Shown in pieces: positions 29,592 to 38,589 of a stretch of 59,784 nucleotides of DNA (positions are counted from its first letter, which is position 1; the number at the start of each line of letters is the position of its first letter). The notes under the pieces were generated by a model. The model was not told the DNA's origin. It made no database searches and saw only the letters and a program-made list of their open reading frames with translations. The DNA is taken from assembly GCA_021372715.1 (NCBI GenBank), contig JAJFTX010000045.1, forward strand, positions 1 through 59,784, given 5' to 3'. This DNA is from Methanobacterium sp. Lineage in GTDB: Archaea > Methanobacteriota > Methanobacteria > Methanobacteriales > Methanobacteriaceae. The translations under genes were made by a program, and so were the position numbers.

Positions 29592-31205
29592 ATGAGAGAT
29601 AAAAGAAAAGAAATTATCCGGGATCTTCTAGGGGATTTTGCAGAAGAAGAAGATGAAGAAGAAGAAGATGAAATAGAACGTCAATTAAGAACCCCAAAAA
29701 AAGAGAAAAAGCCGGATGTTGAAGAAGATTTATTTAATTTAGATAAAATTATACAGAAGCCTTCTAAAAAGAAGTCAACTAAAAAGATAAAGAAAGTCTC
29801 CGATGTAATGAAGGCGGAGATAATAGAGGAAGGCCTGGTACCTAATTATAATGTAACTATTCCCAGTTTTTCACATAAGGAAAGAATGCTTTTTAATGAA
29901 ATAAGGGAAAAACTGGTGGAAGTAGCAGTTACCCAGGATGATTTTAAAGTAGATGAAGAATCCTTTATGGGAGAAGTTAAACAATTCCTGCGCGCCAGGG
30001 GTGTCAGGGATGTAGATCGCTTGTCCGCCCAGATTTCCCAGGAGATGCTGGGATATGGTAAACTAGACCACATGATCAAGGATGATGATCTAGAAGAGGT
30101 CATGGTAATAGGAACCAACAAGAAAGTCTTTGTATACCATCGTAAAATAGGAATGATGGTTACAAATGTTACTTTTGAAGATGAGGCCGAGATAAAAGCC
30201 ATTATAGATGTTATAGCCAGACAGGTGAACCGTAGAATAGACCAGCAGACTCCGATTCTAGATGCCAGATTGAAAGACGGTTCCAGGGTCAATGCAACCA
30301 TACCCCCGGTTTCAGCTGATGGACCCACTCTCACCATACGTAAATTTAAAAAGGATCCCCTGACTGTTGTTGATTTAATTAACTTCAAGACCATATCTGC
30401 CCATCTAGCAGGATTTTTATGGGTATGCACAGATGGATTGGGAGTTAAACCCTGCAATGCCATAATAGCCGGAGGAACCGGTTCGGGTAAAACAACCACT
30501 CTTAACACCGTAGCGGCTTTTGTACCGCCCCGGGAGAGGATAATTACCATTGAAGATACTCTAGAATTGCAACTACCTCACTCTCATGTGGTAAGGATGG
30601 AAACCCGACCGCCGAACATCGAAGGTAAAGGTGAATTAACCATGGATACTCTTGTGAAAAATTCTTTACGTCAGAGGCCGGATCGGGTAATTGTAGGTGA
30701 AGTCAGGGGAGAGGAAGCTATCACCTTATTTACAGCGCTTAATACAGGACACTCCGGTATGGGAACCCTCCACTCAAACAACGCACGTGAAACAATAACC
30801 CGTCTAGTAAATAAGCCGATGAGTGTTCCAAATATCATGATACCTGCATTGGATTTCATAATAATGCAACAGAGGATGTACAGACCAGAAGGAGGATCTC
30901 TACGAAGAATCACCGAGGTGGCAGAAGTAGTTGGTATGGAAGAAGGTAACGTTCAGCTTAACAGAATCTTCGAGTGGAACAACGTTAATGATAAAGTAGA
31001 ATACGTGGGAATAGCCAGTCAAACCTTAAGAGATATAAGTGAACTTCGTGGTATGGGAATTACCGAGATTGAGGAAGAAATAGAAAAAAGACGATTAGTT
31101 CTGGAGTACTTGGCAGATAACAACATCCGTTCCATCACAGAAGTGGGACAGAGTATCAACAACTATTACCGGGATCCAGAAGGGATGCTGGATGAAGTAT
31201 TATAA
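29592..31205 (+). CDS. tadA: pilus assembly ATPase, TadA/type II-IV secretion family
   Basis: Hexameric cytoplasmic ATPase that drives pilus assembly. The approximately 537-residue protein has an acidic, low-complexity N terminus (runs of Glu/Asp near residues 12-25), then the secretion ATPase core with Walker A GGTGSGKTT, an Asp box IITIEDTLEL, Walker B RPDRVIVGEVRG and a His box (TGHSGMGTLHSN). GTGA before ATG at 29592 sets the start. Followed by tadB. It would serve the pilin/TadC pair at about 20 kb. Confidence 0.9.
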   Translation: MRDKRKEIIRDLLGDFAEEEDEEEEDEIERQLRTPKKEKKPDVEEDLFNLDKIIQKPSKKKSTKKIKKVSDVMKAEIIEEGLVPNYNVTIPSFSHKERMLFNEIREKLVEVAVTQDDFKVDEESFMGEVKQFLRARGVRDVDRLSAQISQEMLGYGKLDHMIKDDDLEEVMVIGTNKKVFVYHRKIGMMVTNVTFEDEAEIKAIIDVIARQVNRRIDQQTPILDARLKDGSRVNATIPPVSADGPTLTIRKFKKDPLTVVDLINFKTISAHLAGFLWVCTDGLGVKPCNAIIAGGTGSGKTTTLNTVAAFVPPRERIITIEDTLELQLPHSHVVRMETRPPNIEGKGELTMDTLVKNSLRQRPDRVIVGEVRGEEAITLFTALNTGHSGMGTLHSNNARETITRLVNKPMSVPNIMIPALDFIIMQQRMYRPEGGSLRRITEVAEVVGMEEGNVQLNRIFEWNNVNDKVEYVGIASQTLRDISELRGMGITEIEEEIEKRRLVLEYLADNNIRSITEVGQSINNYYRDPEGMLDEVL

Positions 31206-31259
31206 ATGTATATTAATAGATCCTGAATTTAGAAAATTTTACTTAAACGGTGAGAAATA

Positions 31260-32417
31260 ATGGCTCCATTTGATGGTATTAAGAAATTTTTCAATAGAAT
31301 TGGTAATTTCACAGTAAATTCTAGTCAAAAAGTTGGAGAAGGAGTACAGGCCCCGGTGAAAAGAATAACTAGTATACGGCCTCCTGAAAGACGTTTAAGA
31401 GAGAAAAGAAAACAGCGTACTGATGAAGAAGGAGAGAAAGATAAAAAATCAGATACCAAACCCTTGTTTGATGCACAATCAAAAGGGCTATTTAGAGACA
31501 GAGAGAAAAAATCATCCTTTAAAACAACCAGAACTCCACGTACTATTAAAAGAAAAAGAATGGACAAAGAAGAAATCGAGATGTTCAAAGATTTAATTGA
31601 TAAACAACATGAAGAACCCGAGAAACCCGTAGAAGACAAGAAAAAGCAGGATGCTCTCAGAAAAGCGTCATTAGAAGAGATACTTAAAGAAGAACAGAAA
31701 GAAACCCTGGATCCTCGTATAATAATTATCTTAGGTGGAGTTTCATTTGCATTAGTGGTCATCGTTTTAGTGATTCTTGGTTTTGGTATAGAAATTGGCT
31801 TGGTATTCGGGATCATCATAATGATGATGGCACTATTCATTGTTTTCCTCCCCCGTATGCGGAAAGGAAGGAAATCATCTGACGCTGCCCGGGAATTACC
31901 CTTTGCTCTAAGACAGATGGCTACAGAATTAAGGGCTGGAATCGGATTACATGATAGTATGCGTTCAATTGCCATATCTGGTTATGGACCTCTATCCGAA
32001 GAGTTCTCCCGTGCTCTGGAAGAGATAAGATACGGGGAAACCACCGAAAAAGCTCTGCTGGATATGAGCGAAAGAATTAACTCCCCTGGACTGGAAAGAG
32101 CTGTTTATCAAATAACCAGAACACTCTCCAGTGGTGGGGATTTAGCAAAGACCCTGGGTGTTATAGCTGATGACACCGCCTATGAACTCCGGATGAAACT
32201 AAAAGATTACTCACAAAAACTAAACTCCTTCACTATGATCTATATGTTCGTAGCTATACTGGGTCCAGTGATAGCTATGATCATGCTGATAGCAGCATCT
32301 ACGGTTATGGGCGCTCTATTACCACCAATACTCTTAATTATATTGTATTTATTCTTCTTCCCTGCTATAGTGGCGTTTATGGCCTTCATGATAAAGAGGT
32401 TGGAGCCGCAAGTTTAA
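31260..32417 (+). CDS. tadB: pilus assembly membrane protein, TadB/T2SSF family
   Basis: A 385-residue platform protein. A long, basic and charged N-terminal region (about 1-150) precedes two membrane helices, then a T2SSF domain (LRAGIGLHDSMRSIAISGYGPL; LSSGGDLAKTLGVIADD) and C-terminal helices. GGTGA precedes the ATG. Together with TadA it forms the assembly machine; the second platform protein TadC is elsewhere. Confidence 0.85.
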   Translation: MAPFDGIKKFFNRIGNFTVNSSQKVGEGVQAPVKRITSIRPPERRLREKRKQRTDEEGEKDKKSDTKPLFDAQSKGLFRDREKKSSFKTTRTPRTIKRKRMDKEEIEMFKDLIDKQHEEPEKPVEDKKKQDALRKASLEEILKEEQKETLDPRIIIILGGVSFALVVIVLVILGFGIEIGLVFGIIIMMMALFIVFLPRMRKGRKSSDAARELPFALRQMATELRAGIGLHDSMRSIAISGYGPLSEEFSRALEEIRYGETTEKALLDMSERINSPGLERAVYQITRTLSSGGDLAKTLGVIADDTAYELRMKLKDYSQKLNSFTMIYMFVAILGPVIAMIMLIAASTVMGALLPPILLIILYLFFFPAIVAFMAFMIKRLEPQV

Positions 32418-32561
32418 TATTTTATTAAATATTTAATTTTATTCTGGACTAAAAATATCCCATTTTTCAAAGATTACACTGAACATGAGGAGTAATAATG
32501 CATAAAAAAATTTTATTGACATTAAAAAAAATATTAGTTATTTTTAGATAATAAACTACCT

Positions 32562-33533
32562 TTAATTTGGTGGTTTATTATTTTCCTGTTCTTCTTCCAG
32601 TATGTGCAACATTTTATGATAGTTTTCCTCACCTAATTCGTGCAAAAGCCGGTGATGGAGTTGATTTTTAATCAGATGTAAAAGATTATGAAAAGATTTT
32701 TCTCCAATAGCATGTAATATCTCATGAAAGGCATCTTCAACGGTTAATTTAACTTTACATTGCACTCCATTCTTTTTAAGTAGATATAAAAGTTCTGCTG
32801 ATTTCGGTGACTTTAGATGGGCTTTTTTAAGTGTTTCGTAATCATTGAATATTTCCTCAGGAGTTCCCTGGCCAATGATCTCACCATCATGTAGAACGAA
32901 GATCTTATCAGCAAACTGGGTGACCATCTCCACATCGTGGGAGGCGATGATGATGCTCATATCCTCCCGATTTAGCATGTATAGTATTTCCATGACTTGT
33001 TCAACACCCTTGGGATCCAGGCCGGTGGTAGGCTCATCTAAAACCATGATCTCCGGACGCATGGCCAGAATACCTGCAATGGCAACTCTTTTTCTCTGCC
33101 CACCGCTGAGGTGATGTGGGGCTTTTTTTTCAAGTCCACTCATCCCCACCATTTTTAGGGCTTCCTCCACCCTTTCATCAACTTCATCATCAGAGAGGCC
33201 TAAATTCATAGGCCCGAATGCTACATCTTCAATCACGGTAGGTGCAAATAACTGATCATCCGGGTTTTGAAAAACAATACCTACTTTTTGTCTGATTTGG
33301 AGTAGTTCCTTTTTTTTATAAACTGCTGCTTCACCATCAATTTTTATCAGGCCGGAAGTGGGCTGGTTTATACCATTGAAATGTGCAAAAAGGGTTGATT
33401 TACCTGCACCATTGGATCCGATAATGGCTACTCTTTCACCTTCTTTTATTTCAATATTGATATCGCGAAGGGCTGAGGTGCCGTCTGGATAGGTGAAGCT
33501 CATATTTTCGGTTTTAATAATTGTTCTTACCAT
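32562..33533 (-). CDS. cbiO: cobalt/nickel ECF transporter ATPase with a His-repeat tail
   Basis: ABC ATPase that powers nickel or cobalt uptake through CbiMNQ. Residues 1-240 contain Walker A GSNGAGKST, the signature LSGGQRKRVAIAG, Walker B IMVLDEPT and the switch histidine (IIASHD). The last 59 residues are unusual: HEILH, HNLLH, HRLLH and HKMLH repeat at an exact 12-residue interval (His pairs 270/274, 282/286, 294/298, 306/310), giving four i,i+4 histidine pairs as expected of a metal-binding helix. GAGGAAAATTT precedes the ATG. Last gene of cbiMNQO. Confidence 0.9.
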   Translation of the reverse strand: MVRTIIKTENMSFTYPDGTSALRDINIEIKEGERVAIIGSNGAGKSTLFAHFNGINQPTSGLIKIDGEAAVYKKKELLQIRQKVGIVFQNPDDQLFAPTVIEDVAFGPMNLGLSDDEVDERVEEALKMVGMSGLEKKAPHHLSGGQRKRVAIAGILAMRPEIMVLDEPTTGLDPKGVEQVMEILYMLNREDMSIIIASHDVEMVTQFADKIFVLHDGEIIGQGTPEEIFNDYETLKKAHLKSPKSAELLYLLKKNGVQCKVKLTVEDAFHEILHAIGEKSFHNLLHLIKNQLHHRLLHELGEENYHKMLHILEEEQENNKPPN

Positions 33534-33592
33534 AAATTTTCCTCATAGGTTTCTTTTATGCACATTTTCATCCCGCATTAAAAACTATTTTT

Positions 33593-34423
33593 TTATCCGA
33601 TGCGAATTCCCAAAAATCCATAATGTTCAAACAATAACATAGCTCCAATCTGCAGGCATGCTACCAAAGCTATAGTTACTATAATAAAAGTATACTCTCT
33701 AGACCCGATTTTCCTTTTTTTATCATGATAAAGATTTGATTCATCAGAAAATCCCCGGCTGGCCATACTCAGGTAAATAGTTTCTCCATGTTCATAGGCC
33801 CGCAGAAACATCATGCCCACAGTGTATCCTAACTGTCTCATCCGCCATTTATATGGAAGTTCTTTATTAAAGGCATCAAAACATCTTGCTTTCTGAGCTT
33901 GGGATATGCGGTGCAGTTCATCATAGAACATAAATAGGAACCTGATCATGAGACTAAAAATCATAGCAATCTCACGAGGCATACCCAACTTCCGGAATGA
34001 CTGCACAACTTCTTGCATGGGACTTATTGAAGATAAAAGCACGATAGAAGTAAGGGACACTATTAGACGGGACACTAAAAGCGCAGCCCACATTAATCCC
34101 TCGTAGGTGATCTGCAAACCGAAAGCACCGGACCAGATTACAGTACCGGGATGTATGAAAGGCTGAAATAATATTATTAAACCACCAAAGGGTAGAAGTA
34201 AAAGAACTCTGGTTACAGTGGTTTTAAAAGATACATTGGATATCCAAATAAGCATTAAAAGGTAGATCTCCAGGAAAATCATTACCATTATCTGAGTTGA
34301 AAAAACAGCATACACAATGATGAATATCAATATAATTAGCTTTATTCTCCCATCCATAGAATGAAGCGAACTTTCCTTACTGGTCTCTCTTTCAAGATCT
34401 ATTACTGAGCCTGTTCTATTCAT
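33593..34423 (-). CDS. cbiQ: cobalt/nickel ECF transporter T component
   Basis: Membrane scaffold coupling the ATPase to CbiM. The protein (about 276 residues) has several membrane helices and the Ala-Arg-Gly-type coupling motifs of the family (AQKARCFDA; LSMASRGF). GTGAAATAT before ATG at 34423 suggests this start rather than the GTG itself. A T-run lies between cbiN and this gene. Confidence 0.9.
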   Translation of the reverse strand: MNRTGSVIDLERETSKESSLHSMDGRIKLIILIFIIVYAVFSTQIMVMIFLEIYLLMLIWISNVSFKTTVTRVLLLLPFGGLIILFQPFIHPGTVIWSGAFGLQITYEGLMWAALLVSRLIVSLTSIVLLSSISPMQEVVQSFRKLGMPREIAMIFSLMIRFLFMFYDELHRISQAQKARCFDAFNKELPYKWRMRQLGYTVGMMFLRAYEHGETIYLSMASRGFSDESNLYHDKKRKIGSREYTFIIVTIALVACLQIGAMLLFEHYGFLGIRIG

Positions 34424-34505
34424 ATATTTCACAATGATTTTAATGATTCAAATTTACTTTAAAAATATTCAAGTGTAATAAAACAAATAAAAAAAAATAA
34501 AGAAG
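34423..34505 (-). terminator. T-run between cbiN and cbiQ
   Basis: On the minus strand the cbiN stop is followed within about ten bases by a T9 tract (plus-strand A tract at 34489-34497), then about 65 bases to cbiQ. Archaeal RNA polymerase often terminates partly at such tracts, so transcription of cbiQO may be lower than cbiMN. Confidence 0.35.
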
Positions 34506-34805
34506 TTATTTAGAGGCTTCTGGTGGGCGTCTTCTTTTAAATAACTCAGCAACTCCATAGGCTATTAACAAAGTTATGATTATGCCCAGAGCAAGCGCTG
34601 CTATTTGTCCAATTGCTTCCAAACCTTCAATAGAGTAGTCAGGGAAGGGTGATTGGAGAACAGGTTCTGTTTCGGCTACGTTTAGGTTTTCAGCTGATTT
34701 TTCCAAACCATCCGGGTCTGGGGATGCTAAAAATGGAGACATCACAGCTATCACCAGGCAGATGATCACCCCTCCAATAACAAAGTATTTATCCTTGGTG
34801 CTCAT
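34506..34805 (-). CDS. cbiN: CbiN/PDGLE-domain nickel/cobalt transport subunit
   Basis: A 99-residue subunit with one N-terminal and one C-terminal membrane helix around an extracytoplasmic stretch. The SPDPDGLEKSAE motif identifies the PDGLE (CbiN/NikN) family. It overlaps cbiM by four bases (ATGA), indicating translational coupling and a CbiM-CbiN unit that handles the metal. Confidence 0.9.
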   Translation of the reverse strand: MSTKDKYFVIGGVIICLVIAVMSPFLASPDPDGLEKSAENLNVAETEPVLQSPFPDYSIEGLEAIGQIAALALGIIITLLIAYGVAELFKRRRPPEASK

Positions 34806-35476
34806 TTGGCTGTCACCTCACTTTGTTCGGGTTTTATTTCCTCTAAATTTTTATTCCGGTTCCAGGCAAGCAGATCGGGTCTAATTTTCTCCAACACATA
34901 TATTACGACTACTGTTAACACGGCTTCTATGATACCAATGAATGCGTGGTATATTCCCATCATTGCCAGTCCTTCAACTAGTGGGAAAGTACCGGCAAAA
35001 GCCATTTCTAAAGCAGTTGCTAAAGCTGCCAGGAAGATAGATAACCATGCGGCAACGCCTATCGCAGGATATTTCCCAATGGATTTTCTCAGGCCTTTGA
35101 ATGTGTAAAGCCCTACAACACCAGCTATAATACCCATATTAAGTACGTTAGCACCCAATGCTGTGATTCCTCCATCTCCGAAGAATAACCCTTGTACCAA
35201 AAGTACAATGGTAAATACTATAATCGCTGCTTCCGGGGCGCAGAATACAATGGCTACTAAAGCTCCACCTACCATGTGCCCACTGGTACCGAATGGAATA
35301 GGCATGTTCATGGACATTATGGCAAATATACCTGCGGCTAAAACTGCCATCAAAGGAACCATTTTTTCATCAAGATTCTTCCTTGCCCAATTTAGGGAGA
35401 AGTACAATGCAACTATTAAAATAACATAGTATATAGCGCACTGCCACAATGGAATAAAACCATCTGGTATATGCAT
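34802..35476 (-). CDS. cbiM: cobalt/nickel ECF transporter substrate-binding membrane subunit
   Basis: Metal-selecting subunit. The 224 residues begin MHIPDGF, whose N-terminal amine and His2 ligate Ni/Co in the family, and contain the FGTSGHMVGGAL metal-loop segment. First gene of the operon, with a GGAGG site before ATG. Sequence alone does not separate cobalt (Cbi) from nickel (Nik) transport; nearby NikR, cfbA and hmd favour nickel. Confidence 0.9.
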   Translation of the reverse strand: MHIPDGFIPLWQCAIYYVILIVALYFSLNWARKNLDEKMVPLMAVLAAGIFAIMSMNMPIPFGTSGHMVGGALVAIVFCAPEAAIIVFTIVLLVQGLFFGDGGITALGANVLNMGIIAGVVGLYTFKGLRKSIGKYPAIGVAAWLSIFLAALATALEMAFAGTFPLVEGLAMMGIYHAFIGIIEAVLTVVVIYVLEKIRPDLLAWNRNKNLEEIKPEQSEVTAK

Positions 35477-35814
35477 TTTTTTTCCTCCTTTGTTTTTTTT
35501 ATGAGGGTGAATATCTTATTTAAGTATTACTAACTTATAAATCATTTATATAATATGTAATAACTCTAAATTACTTAAATACCCTCAAATCCTCAATAAA
35601 ATTCTGAATTATTATAATATAAAGTTTACTAGCAGTATTACTTAACATCCAAAAAACTATTTAATAGTATTAAAAAATTATTACTTAAATACCATTTAAC
35701 TGAATTTTTGTAATAATTTCAAAATTTTTCATGATTCAATGCTAATATTTGAAAAAAAAATTTAAATATTTTCTATCCTTTTTAGAATAAATTATAGTTT
35801 TGAATTTTTGGTGA
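35477..35814 (-). promoter_or_regulatory. cbiM upstream regulatory region with repeated motifs
   Basis: This 338-base non-coding region has AGTATTACT at 35523-35531 (at the expected transcription start, about 25 bases after a TATTATATAAAT box at 35543-35555) and again at 35634-35642. An identical 14-mer ATTACTTAAATACC occurs at 35570-35583 and 35680-35693, exactly 110 bases apart; each copy ends a GTA(A/T)TA-N14-AAATAC pattern. No ORF was seen. It is likely a multi-site operator for metal-dependent control of cbiMNQO. Confidence 0.55.
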
Positions 35815-36204
35815 TTAAACAGTTCTACCTAGTTGCACCACCTCAAATTCATCCATATCCACACTGCCTATAGTACGTAGACATTCATCACTGGGTAAAC
35901 TCTCCAATTCGTTAATATTCATGTCTTTTTCTTTTTTTAGACCTCTCATAAAATATTTAAAATCTGGTCCTAATTCATCCTTTATCCAATAACCCCTGCC
36001 AAGGTGTTTAAGTTCATCTTGGTTGAATTCTATAGTTAATTCTTTTATTTTGCCTAACAACTTAGCTGATGGTTGTTTATAGGTTCCCATCTCCAGTGCA
36101 GTATATATGTAGAAAGGAATTTCCAGTTTTCTGGCTAATTCTCTTTGTGTGGTGTGTGTATGTTTTCGGTATCCTAAAATCAGATATTTTAAATCATCTT
36201 CCAT
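35815..36204 (-). CDS. XRE-like helix-turn-helix regulator, candidate nickel/Hmd-island regulator
   Basis: A 129-residue protein whose N-terminal 65 residues form an XRE-type helix-turn-helix (HTTQRELARKLEIPFYIYTALEMG), with a short charged C-terminal part that matches no domain I know. GGAGGT precedes the ATG. Its promoter carries AGTAATACT-N14-TATTTATA, identical in spacing to the MFS and hcgE promoters, and it sits between AGTAnTACT sites of cbiM and the MFS gene. Autoregulation and control of that motif are inference. Confidence 0.6.
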   Translation of the reverse strand: MEDDLKYLILGYRKHTHTTQRELARKLEIPFYIYTALEMGTYKQPSAKLLGKIKELTIEFNQDELKHLGRGYWIKDELGPDFKYFMRGLKKEKDMNINELESLPSDECLRTIGSVDMDEFEVVQLGRTV

Positions 36205-36248
36205 TTTTTTGACCTCCGAATTTTCGCTGATTAATAGTATAATTAGCT

Positions 36249-36282
36249 TCTTATAAATACTTTTCTTAAAAAAAGTATTACT
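36249..36282 (-). promoter_or_regulatory. promoter of the XRE-like regulator: AGTAATACT-N14-TATTTATA
   Basis: Read on the minus strand, AGTAATACT (36282-36274) is followed after exactly 14 bases by TATTTATA (36259-36252), about 50 bases before the start codon. The same layout occurs before the MFS gene and hcgE. Confidence 0.6.
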
Positions 36283-36454
36283 TATAATAATTTCACCTTT
36301 AAATGTTTCATACTTTTAGAATTAAGGTATATGTGGTTTTATTTTAGTTATTACTTTTAAAAAGCTTTTAATTAGATAATAATAAATTTTTACTTGCTAT
36401 TTTTTTAATTAATTAAAAAATTAATAATAATTTCTTTATGTAAAACCATTAATT

Positions 36455-36485
36455 AGTAATACTTTTTTATAGATAATTATTTATA
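36455..36485 (+). promoter_or_regulatory. promoter of the MFS gene: AGTAATACT-N14-TATTTATA
   Basis: AGTAATACT at 36455-36463 and TATTTATA at 36478-36485, separated by 14 bases, lie about 40 bases before the MFS start. The remaining 36205-36523 intergenic sequence is AT-rich without an ORF. Confidence 0.6.
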
Positions 36486-36523
36486 TTTTTACTAATATCA
36501 TATTAAATAGGAGGTTTGGAGAA

Positions 36524-37876
36524 ATGTTTAACAATTTAAGGACCAGAATTTTAGCAGTTATTTTTGCCGGGGCTATATTAATAGCTATAGATGGTTCTAC
36601 CATCAGTCCAATATTGGAATCGATACAAAAATCATTCGGAGTGAATGAAAGTGTCATAACTTGGATATTTAACATGGAAATCCTTTTCTTGTTATTGGCT
36701 ACACCTATAATGGCTAAACTATCTGATAAATATGGCCGAAAAAATATTTATATCTTAAACGCTGCTTTATTCTTACTGGGAACATTGATTGTTGCATTTT
36801 CCCCTTCTTTTGAAATATTACTTATAGGAAGAGCATTACAAGGTGTCGGTGCTGTTTTATCAGTATTAGCCATCACTATCATCGGAGATTACTTCGATGA
36901 AACCCGTGGTACTATATTAGGAGCTTTTGGAGTTATAATCGCCCTGGTTTATGCCTTAGGTCCAGCTATATCTGGTTTCCTGGTAGGTTTCGGTTGGCAC
37001 TGGGTTTTCATAATTAACATTCCGGTGGCTGCTATAGTGGTTCTTCTGGGATATTCCCTTCTACCTGAAAGCAAAACCAGTGAAAAATACGCCAGTTTTG
37101 ACTGGAAAGGGATGACCTTCCTGGCAATAGCCATAGCATCCATTGCCTATTTCATATTCAACCTCTCAGGAGAAGTAGCAGCAACCACCCAATACGTTGT
37201 GCTTGGAATTTTCATCCTGGCATTAATTGCATTCTGGTGGATTGAAAGAAAAGCCATAGAACCCATTTTACCCATCGGGCTTTTAAAAGGAAGAGATACT
37301 CTTATAGCCAGCGTGGTGACTCTGGTGGGTTATCTAGCCATGGCTGGAACCTATTACTTTTCTACATACGCTTCCATGGCTTTCAGTCTCAGTTACTCCA
37401 CAGCAGCCTACATGATACTGCCTATGACCATTGCCTCCCTTATAACCACTCCGGTTGTGGGTAAGCTACTGGATAAATTGGGAGCCAAACCAATAATGGT
37501 TTTTGGTGGGGCTCTAACGGCTGTAGGAATGCTAATTTTGAGTTATACCTCAAACATATACTTATTCGCATTTTCTTTAGTGCTCATCGGTATTGGTAAC
37601 GCATCCATTGTGGGTAACGCTCTTTACTATATCTTCCTGGATGAAACTGGTAAATCTGAAAGAGCATCTGGCCAGGCCCTCCTGAACATTCTCCTGAACA
37701 CTGGTTCACTTTTAGGAGGGGCAATTTTAGCCTCAGCCCTGGACTTCACCGCTTCTGGTGCTGCTTCTTTCCGCAATGTTTATCTTTATCTGGCTGTGAC
37801 TTACGTTATCCTGACCATTCTATCTCTGGGACTTAAAGGTAGAATTCTGGGAAGTAAAAGGCCAGTTGAAGGATAA
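36524..37876 (+). CDS. MFS drug/metabolite exporter, DHA2-like
   Basis: A 450-residue major facilitator with about 14 predicted membrane helices. It has motif A in loop 2-3 (AKLSDKYGRKNIY), an acidic residue in the first helix (AIDGSTISPIL) and the family's GRALQGVGA stretch, typical of EmrB/QacA-type proton-coupled exporters. AGGAGG precedes the ATG. Divergent from the XRE-like regulator, an arrangement common for efflux pumps and their local regulators. The substrate is unknown. Confidence 0.8.
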   Translation: MFNNLRTRILAVIFAGAILIAIDGSTISPILESIQKSFGVNESVITWIFNMEILFLLLATPIMAKLSDKYGRKNIYILNAALFLLGTLIVAFSPSFEILLIGRALQGVGAVLSVLAITIIGDYFDETRGTILGAFGVIIALVYALGPAISGFLVGFGWHWVFIINIPVAAIVVLLGYSLLPESKTSEKYASFDWKGMTFLAIAIASIAYFIFNLSGEVAATTQYVVLGIFILALIAFWWIERKAIEPILPIGLLKGRDTLIASVVTLVGYLAMAGTYYFSTYASMAFSLSYSTAAYMILPMTIASLITTPVVGKLLDKLGAKPIMVFGGALTAVGMLILSYTSNIYLFAFSLVLIGIGNASIVGNALYYIFLDETGKSERASGQALLNILLNTGSLLGGAILASALDFTASGAASFRNVYLYLAVTYVILTILSLGLKGRILGSKRPVEG

Positions 37877-37962
37877 ATAATATCCTTTTACTTTTTTTCA
37901 ATATTCGATTCATATGAAAGATAAAAAAAAGATCTGAGAATTAAAAAAATGGAAGAAATAAT

Positions 37963-38481
37963 ATGAATAAAGTAATAATAACCGTTTTAATCATAATTTT
38001 AGCGATAGTGGGAATTTCAGGCTGCACAGAACAAACACCTGAAAATAAAACCTATTCTGCAGATGGAATTACTTTTCAGTACCCTGGAAACTGGACAGAA
38101 CTTAATAAAACTAAATATAATTCTATAGATTTGGGAAATAAAAGTGAAGCAATATTTGTTTTAGGTGATGATCAAAATCAGTCTCGTCTGACATTTGGAA
38201 AAATTACCCCTGGCCAAGGTGAATTTTTAAATTCTTTAGCAGTCTGGGCCGAACAAACCAAGTCAAAATCATCTTCCAATGATTTAAAATTTTTATCTGA
38301 AAAAAATTTAACCATAGCTGGAGTTGATGCTTATCAACTAAGATTCATAAATACAGATGGCGACTATATCACATCCATTGCATTAATAAAGAATAACACA
38401 GGCTATGTAATGGTTTATAGGAGCATTTTCAAGGAAACAGAAACACTTGAAAGTATATTAAAAAGTTTCCAAATGCCATAA
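37963..38481 (+). CDS. lipoprotein with PsbP-like domain
   Basis: A 172-residue exported protein. The N-terminal helix ends in the lipobox-like VGISGC, so Cys21 is probably lipid-modified. The rest resembles PsbP-type domains common in methanogen surface lipoproteins (ADGITFQYPGNWTEL; TIAGVDAYQLRF; ESILKSFQMP). Function unknown. Follows the MFS gene by 86 bases. Confidence 0.7.
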   Translation: MNKVIITVLIIILAIVGISGCTEQTPENKTYSADGITFQYPGNWTELNKTKYNSIDLGNKSEAIFVLGDDQNQSRLTFGKITPGQGEFLNSLAVWAEQTKSKSSSNDLKFLSEKNLTIAGVDAYQLRFINTDGDYITSIALIKNNTGYVMVYRSIFKETETLESILKSFQMP

Positions 38482-38589
38482 AATAGAAGTAAAGCTAAAA
38501 TGGGTTTAGATGGGAATTAAAGCGTCGTAAACTTTCAAAAAGAAAATATTATCAATTAATAGAAAGAATAAAGTTATAGAAATGATGAC

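Noticed and set aside
29846..30550. Long minus-strand open frame opposite tadA (234 codons)
   Set aside because: It lies wholly inside the well-supported ATPase gene and has shadow-like composition without a start signal.
31325..31975. Minus-strand open frame of 216 codons opposite tadB
   Set aside because: Antisense shadow of a charged, low-complexity coding region; serine- and isoleucine-rich translation is typical of such shadows.
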